Of a DNA stretch of 8,112 nt, positions 1 through 6,202 are shown piece after piece; positions within the stretch are counted from its first letter, which is position 1; every line of letters begins with the position of its first letter. The translations under genes were made by a program, and so were the position numbers. The stretch spans positions 1 through 8,112 of the forward strand of contig CACZIP010000079.1 of the NCBI GenBank assembly GCA_902781245.1, given 5' to 3'. The stretch is from an uncultured Coriobacteriaceae bacterium. Its GTDB lineage: Bacteria > Actinomycetota > Coriobacteriia > Coriobacteriales > Eggerthellaceae. Under the pieces are notes generated by a model. That model was not told the origin of the DNA, did no database searches, and saw only the letters and a list, made by a program, of their open reading frames with translations.

Positions 1-291
1 GTAGTTATGCAAGAGGGCACTCCGTACGTTTTCGCTCTGCAGGGAAGGCTCGATACAAATACGTCTCCCCAGCTCGAAGAGTTTGCAAGCGGGCTCAACG
101 AGAAGGGTATTCAGGACATCGTTGTTGACATGTCCGGATGCGATTTCGTGTCGTCTGCTGGTCTGCGCGTGATCGTCGCCATGCAAAAACGTGCTGCCGT
201 CAACGGTTCGCTCGTGTTCCGCAATGTACAGCCCGACGTTAACGACGTGTTCGAGATGACGGGCTTCGACAAGATCCTGACCTTCGAATAG
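1..291 (+). CDS. STAS-domain anti-sigma factor antagonist (SpoIIAA/RsbV-like), probably 5'-partial
   Basis: Small single-domain STAS protein. Family members bind an anti-sigma kinase (SpoIIAB/RsbW type) and release a sigma factor or another partner; phosphorylation of one conserved serine switches binding off. Visible here are the strand ending in GRLDT, the VVDMSGCDFVSSAGLRV segment and a C-terminal MTGFDKILTF helix/strand. Counting from the ATG at 7, aligning with SpoIIAA places its phosphorylated Ser58 on Ser50 of SSAGL. The usual Asp before that serine is Ser here. An ATG at 7 gives 94 aa, but the frame is open to the window edge (GTA GTT before the ATG), no ribosome binding site is visible, and those Val-Val codons fit the first STAS strand, so the true start is probably upstream. 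The next gene begins 14 bases after the stop, which suggests co-transcription with the membrane-protein cluster. No kinase or sigma factor gene is in view, so the partner is unknown. Confidence 0.85.
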   Translation, partial: VVMQEGTPYVFALQGRLDTNTSPQLEEFASGLNEKGIQDIVVDMSGCDFVSSAGLRVIVAMQKRAAVNGSLVFRNVQPDVNDVFEMTGFDKILTFE

Positions 292-305
292 ATTTGGAAA
301 AACAT

Positions 306-1943
306 ATGACGCCCGAGACGCCCGAAACGCTCGAGACACCCGAAGTTGACGATCTCGAGGCTAAACTCAAAGCGCTCGATGATGCAGAAAGAGCCATCAA
401 CCGTGCGTATTCGACCGGCAAAGCGGAGCGCGCGAAGATAACGCAAGCTGCGCAACTCGATGCTGCCGAGGCGGTTGCCATGGCAGGCATTGCCATGGAA
501 GCTGACGTCGAAGCTGACGAGGCGATGCGCATCAGCGTGATCGCCGAGAAAAGTGGCGATCGCGAAAAAGCAAAGGCAGCACGTCAGAAGGAACGCGCTG
601 CACGTAAGAAAGCGAAAGCTGAGCACAAGGCTGCAACGAAGTCGGCGAAACAAGCGTATGACGCCATCAAGTTCAGTGCCCCGAATAAGATGGGCTTCAT
701 GCGCGTCGTTCAGATTGCTTTTGCCTTCCATATCTTTACCGTGCTTGTCTGGCTTGTGCTGACCTCTCGCGATGCCATGGTGTACAACGTCACCACCATG
801 ATGGACTGGGTCATGATTATCCTCGAAGGTGTTGCTTTCTGGATGTTCATCAACCGCTACAAGATTGCGCGCCCATTCGTCATCGCAATGGCGGCTATCG
901 GGCTTATCGTGCCTGCTGCAGTTGATGTCAGCATGGGGACCTTCAATCCGTTTGCCCTTGTCGTCAACGGTGCGTTTTACATCTTCTTGATTTTCTACTT
1001 CATCTTCTCGAAGCGTGTGAAAGCCACGCTCGTCAACGATTTCTCGAAACACGATGGCGAGTACGAAAAGGATGATTTCGTTATCAATCGCCGTGGGTGG
1101 CCGTTTTATCGCAACCTCATCATGTATTTCATCTTGTTCTCGGTTATTGGGCACTGGATGGAAATGGGTATGTGCCAGTTCATCATCATGGGGTTGGTGC
1201 AAGGCGAATACGATGCGTCCAACACCCTTTTGTGGCGTGACTGGCTCTATCCGTTTCCCATGGAGGGCGCAGCTGTCGTTATCATTGCTTTGGTGTTGTA
1301 CCCCTTCTTCTTGTGGTTGAAGAAAAAGTTCACTGGGAAGAAGCGTTGGCTCGCGTACGTTATAAGTTTCTTTGCTGGTGCATTGCTGTGCACGCTCATC
1401 GAGTTCTCGATGGGCCTCATCGTCAATGCTGACCTGCAGCTGTGGGATTATCGAGATAATTTCTGCAACATCATGGGGCAGGTGTGTCTGCAAAACACCA
1501 CTGCGTTCGGTGTGGTGGCGGCAATCATTACATGGTGGGTGTACCCGTTGATGGAACGCTGGATTGCCCGCGTGCCGCGAGACATCATGAACATAGTGTT
1601 CGTTGTCGTTGCAATTTTCGGTGCAATTCTCTGGTCGCTGTACATCATTAACCCGCCTGGCGTCGACGAACAGAACAAGCATCCTGAAATGGCAGAACAG
1701 ATACAGAAACAGGAAGAGCAAGCGAAGATTGCTGCAGAACGGGATGATGTGAGCGATGCTATCGACGCATATTCGGCAATGAACGGTTCAATGCGTGAAC
1801 TGGTGAATTTATCGACGGCGCTTTCAGACGACGAGAAGCTGAAGATGCTCGCCGATCTCGATGCAATCGATAAGAACATCGATGATATGAAGAGCCAAGT
1901 ATCCGAAGCATCAGCCGAAACTTCATCTGATGCATCCGCTTGA
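306..1943 (+). CDS. CmpB-like (PF06541) polytopic membrane protein with charged soluble extensions, copy 1 of 3
   Basis: Predicted 545-aa integral membrane protein. Residues 1-125 are soluble and rich in Ala, Lys and Glu, coiled-coil-like, and open with Thr-Pro-Glu repeats. About nine hydrophobic segments follow, four of them at roughly 131-237. A soluble loop then leads to the conserved core with GHWME (282-286), LCTLIEF and WDYR (380-383) followed by MGQVCLQN. The last segment ends in LWSLYII, and a charged helical tail of about 95 residues closes the protein. The core resembles the CmpB / putative ABC-transporter type IV family by remembered motif pattern; function is unknown and no ATPase is nearby. 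Relative to copies 2 and 3 the LPFNF after WDYR is NFCNI. ATG 306 is preferred because GGA at 296-298 lies 7 bases upstream; a TTG at 294 would add four residues but has no ribosome binding site. The 3' end overlaps copy 2. Confidence 0.8.
   Translation: MTPETPETLETPEVDDLEAKLKALDDAERAINRAYSTGKAERAKITQAAQLDAAEAVAMAGIAMEADVEADEAMRISVIAEKSGDREKAKAARQKERAARKKAKAEHKAATKSAKQAYDAIKFSAPNKMGFMRVVQIAFAFHIFTVLVWLVLTSRDAMVYNVTTMMDWVMIILEGVAFWMFINRYKIARPFVIAMAAIGLIVPAAVDVSMGTFNPFALVVNGAFYIFLIFYFIFSKRVKATLVNDFSKHDGEYEKDDFVINRRGWPFYRNLIMYFILFSVIGHWMEMGMCQFIIMGLVQGEYDASNTLLWRDWLYPFPMEGAAVVIIALVLYPFFLWLKKKFTGKKRWLAYVISFFAGALLCTLIEFSMGLIVNADLQLWDYRDNFCNIMGQVCLQNTTAFGVVAAIITWWVYPLMERWIARVPRDIMNIVFVVVAIFGAILWSLYIINPPGVDEQNKHPEMAEQIQKQEEQAKIAAERDDVSDAIDAYSAMNGSMRELVNLSTALSDDEKLKMLADLDAIDKNIDDMKSQVSEASAETSSDASA
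309..344 (+). repeat. Four tandem 9-bp units encoding Thr-Pro/Leu-Glu repeats
   Basis: Directly after the ATG at 306, four 9-base units follow one another: ACGCCCGAG, ACGCCCGAA, ACGCTCGAG and ACACCCGAA. They encode TPE, TPE, TLE and TPE (each unit is three codons). The array keeps frame and looks like a slippage-prone, disordered N-terminal leader of the membrane protein. Confidence 0.75.
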
Positions 1944-3000
1944 CAAGGATAGCAATAGCAATGTGCCGTTAGGCCCGATCGTTCGTGTGATCGAGGTCTA
2001 TTTCGTGCTGGTCATGCTCACCGTGCTCGGCTGGGCGCTGCTCATGCCGGCGGAGAGCTTCGAGTACGATATCACTCTGATTCGCGTCATGGTGTTGATG
2101 ACCGCCGCAGCACGTTCAGTATGGCTTATCGAGAGACGCTCCGATGCAACGCGGGTTTTCATCGTTGTATCGATGTTGATAGTCATCGTGCTTTCCGTGC
2201 TCGACATGGTGTTTGGCGGGGAATACGAACGCATCGCCTCGGTCGTCAGCTGGCCGGTTCTCATTGCTGGGGGGATTGCCTACTTTGGTGGTTCTCTGTT
2301 CATCATCGTTTACTTTGCCTTCTCATCCCGTGCGAAGCAGGTGTTCGTTGTTCCATCGGAAAGCAGCGCAAAACCGACGAGCGATGCCGACGAGGATATC
2401 TACGAAAAACCGTTCACATGGCCGTGGATTAGAAACCTGGTGTTGTATTACTGCGTGTTCTCGATCGTGGGCCATTGGGCCGAGATAGGTTTCTGTTGGC
2501 TCATCGTGCTGGGTGTCGTGATGGGCGACTACGATTTCACACATGCGCAGTTGTGGGATTGGTGGTTGTGCCCCTATCCAGCAGAGGGAATCGCAGTGGT
2601 TCTCATAGCGTTGCTCTTGTTCCCGTTCAAGGAATGGGTGCTTAAGAAGACGGGCGGGCGGATTTGGCTTACGCTCATCATCAGCTTCCTCGTCAATATG
2701 TTGGTATGTGCCACGATTGACTTCACAACCGGAATAACGGCGAATGCTAATTTCGAGCTTTGGGATTACCGCGAGCTGCCGTTCAATTTCATGGGACAGA
2801 TCGTCTTGCAGAACACGCTGGTCTATTCGACCGCAGCGACCTTTATCGTATGGGTGATATACCCGCTCATGGCGAAATGGCTTCATCGAATGCCATCGCG
2901 TTTCGCCAATGGGCTGTTCGTTGGTTTCGTTGCTTTTTATGTATTCCTCGAGGTCATGTACTACGTGCACATTGGCCCGAACGGTTTGATGTTCGGCTGA
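1930..3000 (+). CDS. CmpB-like (PF06541) polytopic membrane protein, copy 2 of 3
   Basis: Predicted 356-aa membrane protein, paralogous to its neighbours. A short polar N-terminus leads into about four hydrophobic segments (residues 18-40, 48-66, 75-95 and 105-131), including the shared YDITLIRVMVLM stretch. A polar loop (about 137-165) follows, then the core with GHWAE (181-185), DFTTG and WDYRELPFNFMGQ (278-290), and a final membrane segment. Invariant Gly, His, Trp and Glu of GHWAE inside or at the edge of a membrane helix suggest a functional site, by inference. The ATG at 1930 lies inside the end of copy 1 (14-base overlap), suggesting translational coupling, but lacks a clear ribosome binding site. 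An in-frame GTG at 1963, with AAGGA at 1945-1949, is a possible alternative that would drop 11 residues. No partner ATPase is visible; substrate and role are unknown. Confidence 0.8.
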   Translation: MHPLDKDSNSNVPLGPIVRVIEVYFVLVMLTVLGWALLMPAESFEYDITLIRVMVLMTAAARSVWLIERRSDATRVFIVVSMLIVIVLSVLDMVFGGEYERIASVVSWPVLIAGGIAYFGGSLFIIVYFAFSSRAKQVFVVPSESSAKPTSDADEDIYEKPFTWPWIRNLVLYYCVFSIVGHWAEIGFCWLIVLGVVMGDYDFTHAQLWDWWLCPYPAEGIAVVLIALLLFPFKEWVLKKTGGRIWLTLIISFLVNMLVCATIDFTTGITANANFELWDYRELPFNFMGQIVLQNTLVYSTAATFIVWVIYPLMAKWLHRMPSRFANGLFVGFVAFYVFLEVMYYVHIGPNGLMFG

Positions 3001-3019
3001 CGTACGTGGTCATGCTAAT

Positions 3020-3048
3020 TTGGCATCGTGCTGCAACGTACTGATAAC
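3020..3048 (+). promoter_or_regulatory. Candidate sigma-70-type promoter for the third membrane-protein gene
   Basis: TTGGCA (3020-3025, 5 of 6 to TTGACA) and GATAAC (3043-3048, 4 of 6 to TATAAT) are separated by 17 bases in the gap after copy 2. Transcription would begin near 3055, about 100 bases before the preferred start of copy 3. It was found by eye only, so chance is not excluded, but it would allow copy 3 to be expressed apart from copies 1 and 2. Confidence 0.35.
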
Positions 3049-3146
3049 TCGTATCTAACAGCATGGTTACAGATGCTCTGAAACGCTGATAGTGAAAGAT
3101 GCTTCCGCTTGGGCGCACGTACCATAACTATATGAAACCCCAAGTG

Positions 3147-3153
3147 AAAGAGA
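3147..3153 (+). promoter_or_regulatory. Ribosome binding site that decides the start of copy 3
   Basis: AAAGAGA at 3147-3153 sits 5 to 6 bases before the ATG at 3159. The upstream in-frame ATGs at 3099 and 3132 have no well-spaced purine-rich site. Starting at 3159 also puts the GHWAE motif at residue 182, matching residue 181 in copy 2. Confidence 0.5.
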
Positions 3154-3158
3154 TTCAA

Positions 3159-4223
3159 ATGACTGAAGCAGTCCTCGAAACCGAGACCGCCGAGCGCCAA
3201 TTGGGTTTGCGTTTGTCCCAAGCCTATTTCGGGTTTGCAATTGGTCTTGCGCTTGTGTTCGGCTTCGTGTGTTCCCCCCACATGTTTGCCTACGACATCA
3301 GCATGGTCCGCGTGCTCGTGCTCATGGCTGGAGGAATGGTGACGTTGTGGCTTATGTCGCAGCGCGCACGAAGCGCACGTTGGATTGGCGCTGCAACCGC
3401 GCTTTTGTTTGCCGGTCTCGCTGCGATAGACCACGCAGCTTTTGGAGCGCTCGATACTTTGGCAATCTACATTGGGCAGCCCATAACCACAGCAATCATG
3501 TATGCAGAATATACTGGTGCTGTAGCTGTGGCCGCATATCTTCTGTTCGCCCCAAGCGCCAAGCGCATTTTATGCGAACCGCCCGACCTTGCGCCTGGAG
3601 CAATAGATGGTCATAGCTGGGACAAGCCTTTGCGCGAGCGCGTGCGTACCAAGGTGTTTTGGCGCGATCTGATGATTTATTTCGTGGTGTTCTCGATGCT
3701 TGGCCACTGGGCTGAGATGTTGTTCTGCCGTCTCATCGTGGCAGGCGTGTTCATGGGTGACTACGATCCCACGAATGCGATGCTTTGGGATCAATGGCTC
3801 TTCCCGTTTACCGCCGAAGGTGCTGCAGTCGTAGCAATCGTCGTGTTCTTGCATCCGGCTTCCCGATGGCTCCTGAAGAAGACTGGCAATCGCGTGCTTC
3901 CTGCAGTGTTGTTGAGCTTCCTTCTGACCGCCCTCGTTTGCACGAGCATCGACTTCACGACCGGCATGATTGCGAACCAGGATTACAGCCTTTGGGATTA
4001 CCGTGCGCTGCCGTTCAATTTCATGGGTCAGGTTTGCTTGCAGAATTCGATGGTTTACAGCATCGCCGCAACGCTCATCGTCTGGGGTGTCTACCCGCTC
4101 ACGGACAAGCTCTTGCGACGTTCGCCGCGGGGCGTAGTCAATGCGATTGCGTTTGGCCTCTTGGGAATGTACCTGTTCCTTGCCATGCTCTATTTCGTCG
4201 ATGTCATGGCGCTGTTTAGATAG
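3159..4223 (+). CDS. CmpB-like (PF06541) polytopic membrane protein, copy 3 of 3
   Basis: Predicted 354-aa membrane protein, closest in form to copy 2. A short acidic N-terminus (TEAVLETETAERQ) precedes about four hydrophobic segments, with YDISMVRVLVLM matching YDITLIRVMVLM of copy 2. A polar loop is followed by the core: GHWAE (182-186), GDYDPTNAMLWDQWLFPF, the EGAAVV helix, DFTTG, WDYRALPFNFMGQ (279-291) and a final segment ending before ALFR. The family resemblance is to PF06541, annotated as putative ABC-transporter permease, with no ATPase gene here. ATG 3159 is preferred on ribosome binding site and alignment; ATG 3099 or 3132 would add 20 or 9 residues with no hydrophobic content. The 158-base gap from copy 2 and its promoter candidate suggest independent or additional expression. 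The gene is followed by paired palindromes that may mark the end of its transcript. Confidence 0.8.
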   Translation: MTEAVLETETAERQLGLRLSQAYFGFAIGLALVFGFVCSPHMFAYDISMVRVLVLMAGGMVTLWLMSQRARSARWIGAATALLFAGLAAIDHAAFGALDTLAIYIGQPITTAIMYAEYTGAVAVAAYLLFAPSAKRILCEPPDLAPGAIDGHSWDKPLRERVRTKVFWRDLMIYFVVFSMLGHWAEMLFCRLIVAGVFMGDYDPTNAMLWDQWLFPFTAEGAAVVAIVVFLHPASRWLLKKTGNRVLPAVLLSFLLTALVCTSIDFTTGMIANQDYSLWDYRALPFNFMGQVCLQNSMVYSIAATLIVWGVYPLTDKLLRRSPRGVVNAIAFGLLGMYLFLAMLYFVDVMALFR

Positions 4224-4261
4224 AGGCTCATTGTCGACGGCACGGCATTCTCCGGTTGTCT

Positions 4262-4294
4262 GTGACACACCGCTCCCAGGGAACGCTGTGCCAC
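4262..4294. repeat. 33-bp imperfect palindrome, unit 1 of a 42-bp-period direct repeat
   Basis: Centred on A4278, 13 of 16 arm positions pair, from GTG at 4262 to CAC at 4294, with CTCCCAGGGAA at the middle. The unit recurs 42 bases downstream; positions 4266-4298 match 4308-4340 at 28 of 33 bases. A T-rich stretch (4295-4298 and beyond) follows, so it could act as a weak terminator for copy 3. A protein-binding site or an extragenic palindromic repeat is equally possible. Confidence 0.7.
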
Positions 4295-4303
4295 TTTTCG
4301 TTT

Positions 4304-4336
4304 ATGGTACACAGCTCCCAGGGAATGGTGTGCCAC
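4304..4336. repeat. 33-bp imperfect palindrome, unit 2
   Basis: Centred on A4320, this copy keeps the CTCCCAGGGAA core and the GTGTGCCACTT right flank. Its arms pair less well than those of unit 1: 11 of 16 Watson-Crick pairs plus two G/T wobbles by eye. It lies 11 bases before the base of the putative tRNA promoter region. Several differences from unit 1 lie in the arms while the core is unchanged. Confidence 0.65.
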
Positions 4337-4374
4337 TTCTTTCAGAGCGATTTGCAACGCCTGACGGGTGAATC

Positions 4375-4383
4375 TGGTATCAT
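4375..4383 (+). promoter_or_regulatory. Extended -10 promoter of tRNA-Leu
   Basis: TGG followed by TATCAT (4378-4383) is a TGn extended -10 element with 5 of 6 matches to TATAAT. Transcription would start near 4390, just upstream of the tRNA at 4395. The only -35-like sequence, TTGCAA at 4352-4357, is 20 bases away, which is long. An extended -10 would lessen the need for one. Confidence 0.5.
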
Positions 4384-4394
4384 CGTCTGCACGT

Positions 4395-4479
4395 GCGGGC
4401 GTGGCGGAATTGGCAGACGCGCCAGATTTAGGTTCTGGTACCGCAAGGTGTGAAGGTTCAAGTCCTTTCGCCCGCACCA
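4395..4479 (+). tRNA. tRNA-Leu (anticodon UAG)
   Basis: An 85-nt class II tRNA that decodes CUA and related Leu codons. The 7-bp acceptor stem GCGGGCG (4395-4401) pairs with CGCCCGC (4469-4475), followed by discriminator A and an encoded CCA (4477-4479). The anticodon arm CCAGA-TTTAGGT-TCTGG places TAG at positions 34-36. The variable arm is long, as expected for leucine, and the T arm has GAAGG-TTCAAGT-CCTTT. It is solitary, with no neighbouring tRNA in the window. Confidence 0.97.
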
Positions 4480-4532
4480 TTTCCGAATTTCCCAAACCAA
4501 TAGAACATTGTTCGTTCTGTTCGTGAACGTTC

Positions 4533-4561
4533 TTCAAACGTCGGTCTATCTGTGCAATAAT
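4533..4561 (+). promoter_or_regulatory. Candidate promoter of tig
   Basis: TTCAAA (4533-4538) and AATAAT (4556-4561, 5 of 6) are 17 bases apart. The predicted start near 4568 would give a leader of about 50 bases before the GTG of trigger factor. The -35 match is weak (4 of 6), so this is a candidate only. Confidence 0.35.
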
Positions 4562-4615
4562 TCATCTTTGCGTGTTTGCACGTTGAAGAAGAAAACCGAA
4601 GTGAAGGATTGATAA

Positions 4616-5998
4616 GTGGAAACTAAAGTCGAAGCCTTGGAGGGCAATCGCGTCAAGGTGACCGTCACGGTTGAGGGCGCTACGGTCGCTGACCGCATGA
4701 AGAAGAAGTACAAAGAAGTTGCGAACAGCTACAACATCCCCGGCTTCCGCCGCGGCAAGGCTCCGCGTCCTGTTATCGACAGCGCACTCGGAAAAGATTA
4801 TGTTCGCGCACTCGTCACCGACGACATCATCAGCGAAACGATGCCGCTCGCAATGGACGAAGGCACGTTCTACCCGGTCGGCCAGCCCGACCTTGACAAA
4901 GACGCCGACCTCGTCGCGGACAAGGCTGATTACAGCTACTGCTTCGAGATTGAGACCAAGCCTGCTGGCGAGCTCACGAGCTATGAGCCGGTCGAGATCG
5001 CGATGCCGTCTGCTGAGGTTGACGACGAGCAGATCGACGAGCAGATCGACCTCCTGCGCGAGCACTATGTCGAGATCGTTCCCGCTCCTGCCAACACGAA
5101 GGTCAAGGAAGACAAGTACGTCGACATGAAGGTTTCCGCAACCGACGACAACGGCGACGAGATTGCATCGCTCAAGGAAGAATCTGTCGAGTACAGCGTC
5201 GGTTCCGGCGTGTACCCGAAGGAGTTCGATGAGCAGATCATCGGCATGAAGAAGGGCGAGTCGAAGCAGTTCACAATCGACACCCCTGCTGAGGCAACTG
5301 CCGCTACCGCCACGGTTATGGGCAAGACCACCAAGATCAACTTCGATGTCGAGATTCTCGCAGTCAAGAAGAAGAAGCTTCCTGAGCTGACCGACGAGTG
5401 GGCCATGACGAAGATTGGAGTCGAGACCGTCGAGGAGCTGCGCAATGAACTCCGTGAAGAGATCGCGTCTCAGAACGAATCCGTATTCCCGCGCCTGAAG
5501 GAATCGCGCGCACTCATGGCTCTTGCCGAGCGTTTCGAGGGCGAAGTGCCCGAGGGCATCGTGGAAGACGCTGAAGCAAATCTCATGCAAGACTTCTTCA
5601 ACCAGCTGCAGCGTTCCGGCATGACGCTTGACATGTATCTGCAGCAGTTGGGCATCACTTCGGCCCAGTTCCGCGATGACATCAAGGAGCAGGCTCGCGA
5701 CATGACCAAGCAGGATCTTGCGATTGACGCGTACGCAGCTCATGCAGGTATCGAGGCCTACGAGGACGAGGTTCGCCATGAGTTCGAGGAAGCCGGCACG
5801 GGCGACCCCGAGGCGCTCATGGAGGACTGGCGCCGCAACGGCCAGCTCCATCTTGTCCGCCAGGGCATCATCCGTCAGAAGGCTGCCAAGGAAATCGTCG
5901 ACAACGCAATTGTTGTCGAGGAGAAGCCCGAGAAGGCTGAGGAGAAGGCTGGCAAGCATGCCAAGGCTGAAGAAGAGGCCGAGGCTGACGCTGAGTAA
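4616..5998 (+). CDS. tig: Trigger factor, ribosome-associated chaperone
   Basis: ATP-independent chaperone that docks at the ribosomal exit tunnel and shields nascent chains. At 460 aa it is slightly longer than the E. coli protein (432). The N-terminal ribosome-binding domain (about 1-115) carries the signature GFRRGKAP at 43-50. A linker helix leads to the FKBP-type domain (about 160-250), then the helical SurA-like C-terminal arms (about 260-425). A low-complexity tail of Glu, Lys and Ala (about 433-460) is extra. In the FKBP domain the usual IPGFE-type motif is replaced by VYPKEFDEQIIGM, so prolyl-isomerase activity may be weak or lost (inference). The start is GTG at 4616 with AAGGA (4604-4608) 7 bases upstream. 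A strong terminator follows, separating it from clpP. Confidence 0.96.
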   Translation: METKVEALEGNRVKVTVTVEGATVADRMKKKYKEVANSYNIPGFRRGKAPRPVIDSALGKDYVRALVTDDIISETMPLAMDEGTFYPVGQPDLDKDADLVADKADYSYCFEIETKPAGELTSYEPVEIAMPSAEVDDEQIDEQIDLLREHYVEIVPAPANTKVKEDKYVDMKVSATDDNGDEIASLKEESVEYSVGSGVYPKEFDEQIIGMKKGESKQFTIDTPAEATAATATVMGKTTKINFDVEILAVKKKKLPELTDEWAMTKIGVETVEELRNELREEIASQNESVFPRLKESRALMALAERFEGEVPEGIVEDAEANLMQDFFNQLQRSGMTLDMYLQQLGITSAQFRDDIKEQARDMTKQDLAIDAYAAHAGIEAYEDEVRHEFEEAGTGDPEALMEDWRRNGQLHLVRQGIIRQKAAKEIVDNAIVVEEKPEKAEEKAGKHAKAEEEAEADAE

Positions 5999-6020
5999 TC
6001 TCACGACAGAATGAACTGAG

Positions 6021-6053
6021 AAGCGGACGTGCCGTTACGGTGCGTCCGCTTTT
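6021..6053 (+). terminator. Intrinsic terminator after tig
   Basis: A perfect 8-bp GC-rich stem, AGCGGACG (6022-6029) with CGTCCGCT (6043-6050), is extended inward by two G/T wobbles and CCG/CGG around a TTA loop. It is followed by a TTTT tract (6050-6053). It lies 23 bases past the tig stop and points along the + strand. Confidence 0.88.
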
Positions 6054-6157
6054 GAATATAGGATGATAATCGTGGGACTCGAAATCGCCAGTTCCCATAA
6101 ACGGTTCTTCGGCAAGTAATTGTTTCCGATGTGACAAGTACAGAGTCGTATCGACAT

Positions 6158-6166
6158 TGCTATCAT
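6158..6166 (+). promoter_or_regulatory. Extended -10 promoter of clpP
   Basis: TGC followed by TATCAT (6161-6166) is an extended -10 element identical in its hexamer to that of the tRNA-Leu promoter. It would start transcription near 6173, about 30 bases before the clpP ATG. A TTGACA-like GTGACA at 6131-6136 is 24 bases away and too far to pair. No CIRCE, CtsR or HAIR operator was recognised nearby. Confidence 0.45.
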
Positions 6167-6190
6167 AGAAGAGACAAAGCGAAGAAGAGA

Positions 6191-6196
6191 AAGAGG
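6191..6196 (+). promoter_or_regulatory. Ribosome binding site that decides the clpP start
   Basis: AAGAGG at 6191-6196 stands 6 bases before the ATG at 6203. The longer reading from ATG 6131 adds 24 residues with no ClpP resemblance and would overlap the promoter element. Confidence 0.75.
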
Positions 6197-6202
6197 TATT
6201 TA

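Noticed and set aside
111..1721. Long antisense open frame (536 codons, - strand) opposite the STAS gene and copy 1
   Set aside because: It lies fully opposite two well-supported + strand genes, its product is His/Asp/Arg-rich low-order sequence with no recognisable domain, and codon bias of the sense genes explains the absence of stops.
4224..4394. CRISPR array suggested by the two palindromic repeats
   Set aside because: Only two units, separated by about 9 bases, with 28 of 33 identity and no cas genes; spacing and spacer length do not fit CRISPR.
4395..4479. tRNA-Leu as the attachment site of an integrated element
   Set aside because: No repeat of the tRNA 3' end, integrase or phage-like gene was seen on either side; both flanks look like ordinary chromosome.
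4503..4513. GAAC-ATT-GTTC as a Gram-positive LexA (SOS) box
   Set aside because: The known box has four bases between GAAC and GTTC; here there are three, and tig and tRNA-Leu are not SOS genes.
4190..4537. Small antisense open frame across the tRNA (115 codons, - strand)
   Set aside because: It runs through the tRNA gene and the palindromes; such frames are a known annotation artefact over tRNA loci.
4562..6004. Antisense open frame (480 codons, - strand) opposite tig
   Set aside because: Its extent mirrors tig almost exactly and the product is a Leu/Asp/Val-rich shadow without membrane or domain logic; trigger factor on the + strand is unambiguous.
6131..6202. N-terminal extension of ClpP from the upstream ATG
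   Set aside because: The 24 added residues are basic and unlike any ClpP N-terminus, the region holds the promoter element, and a good ribosome binding site precedes ATG 6203.
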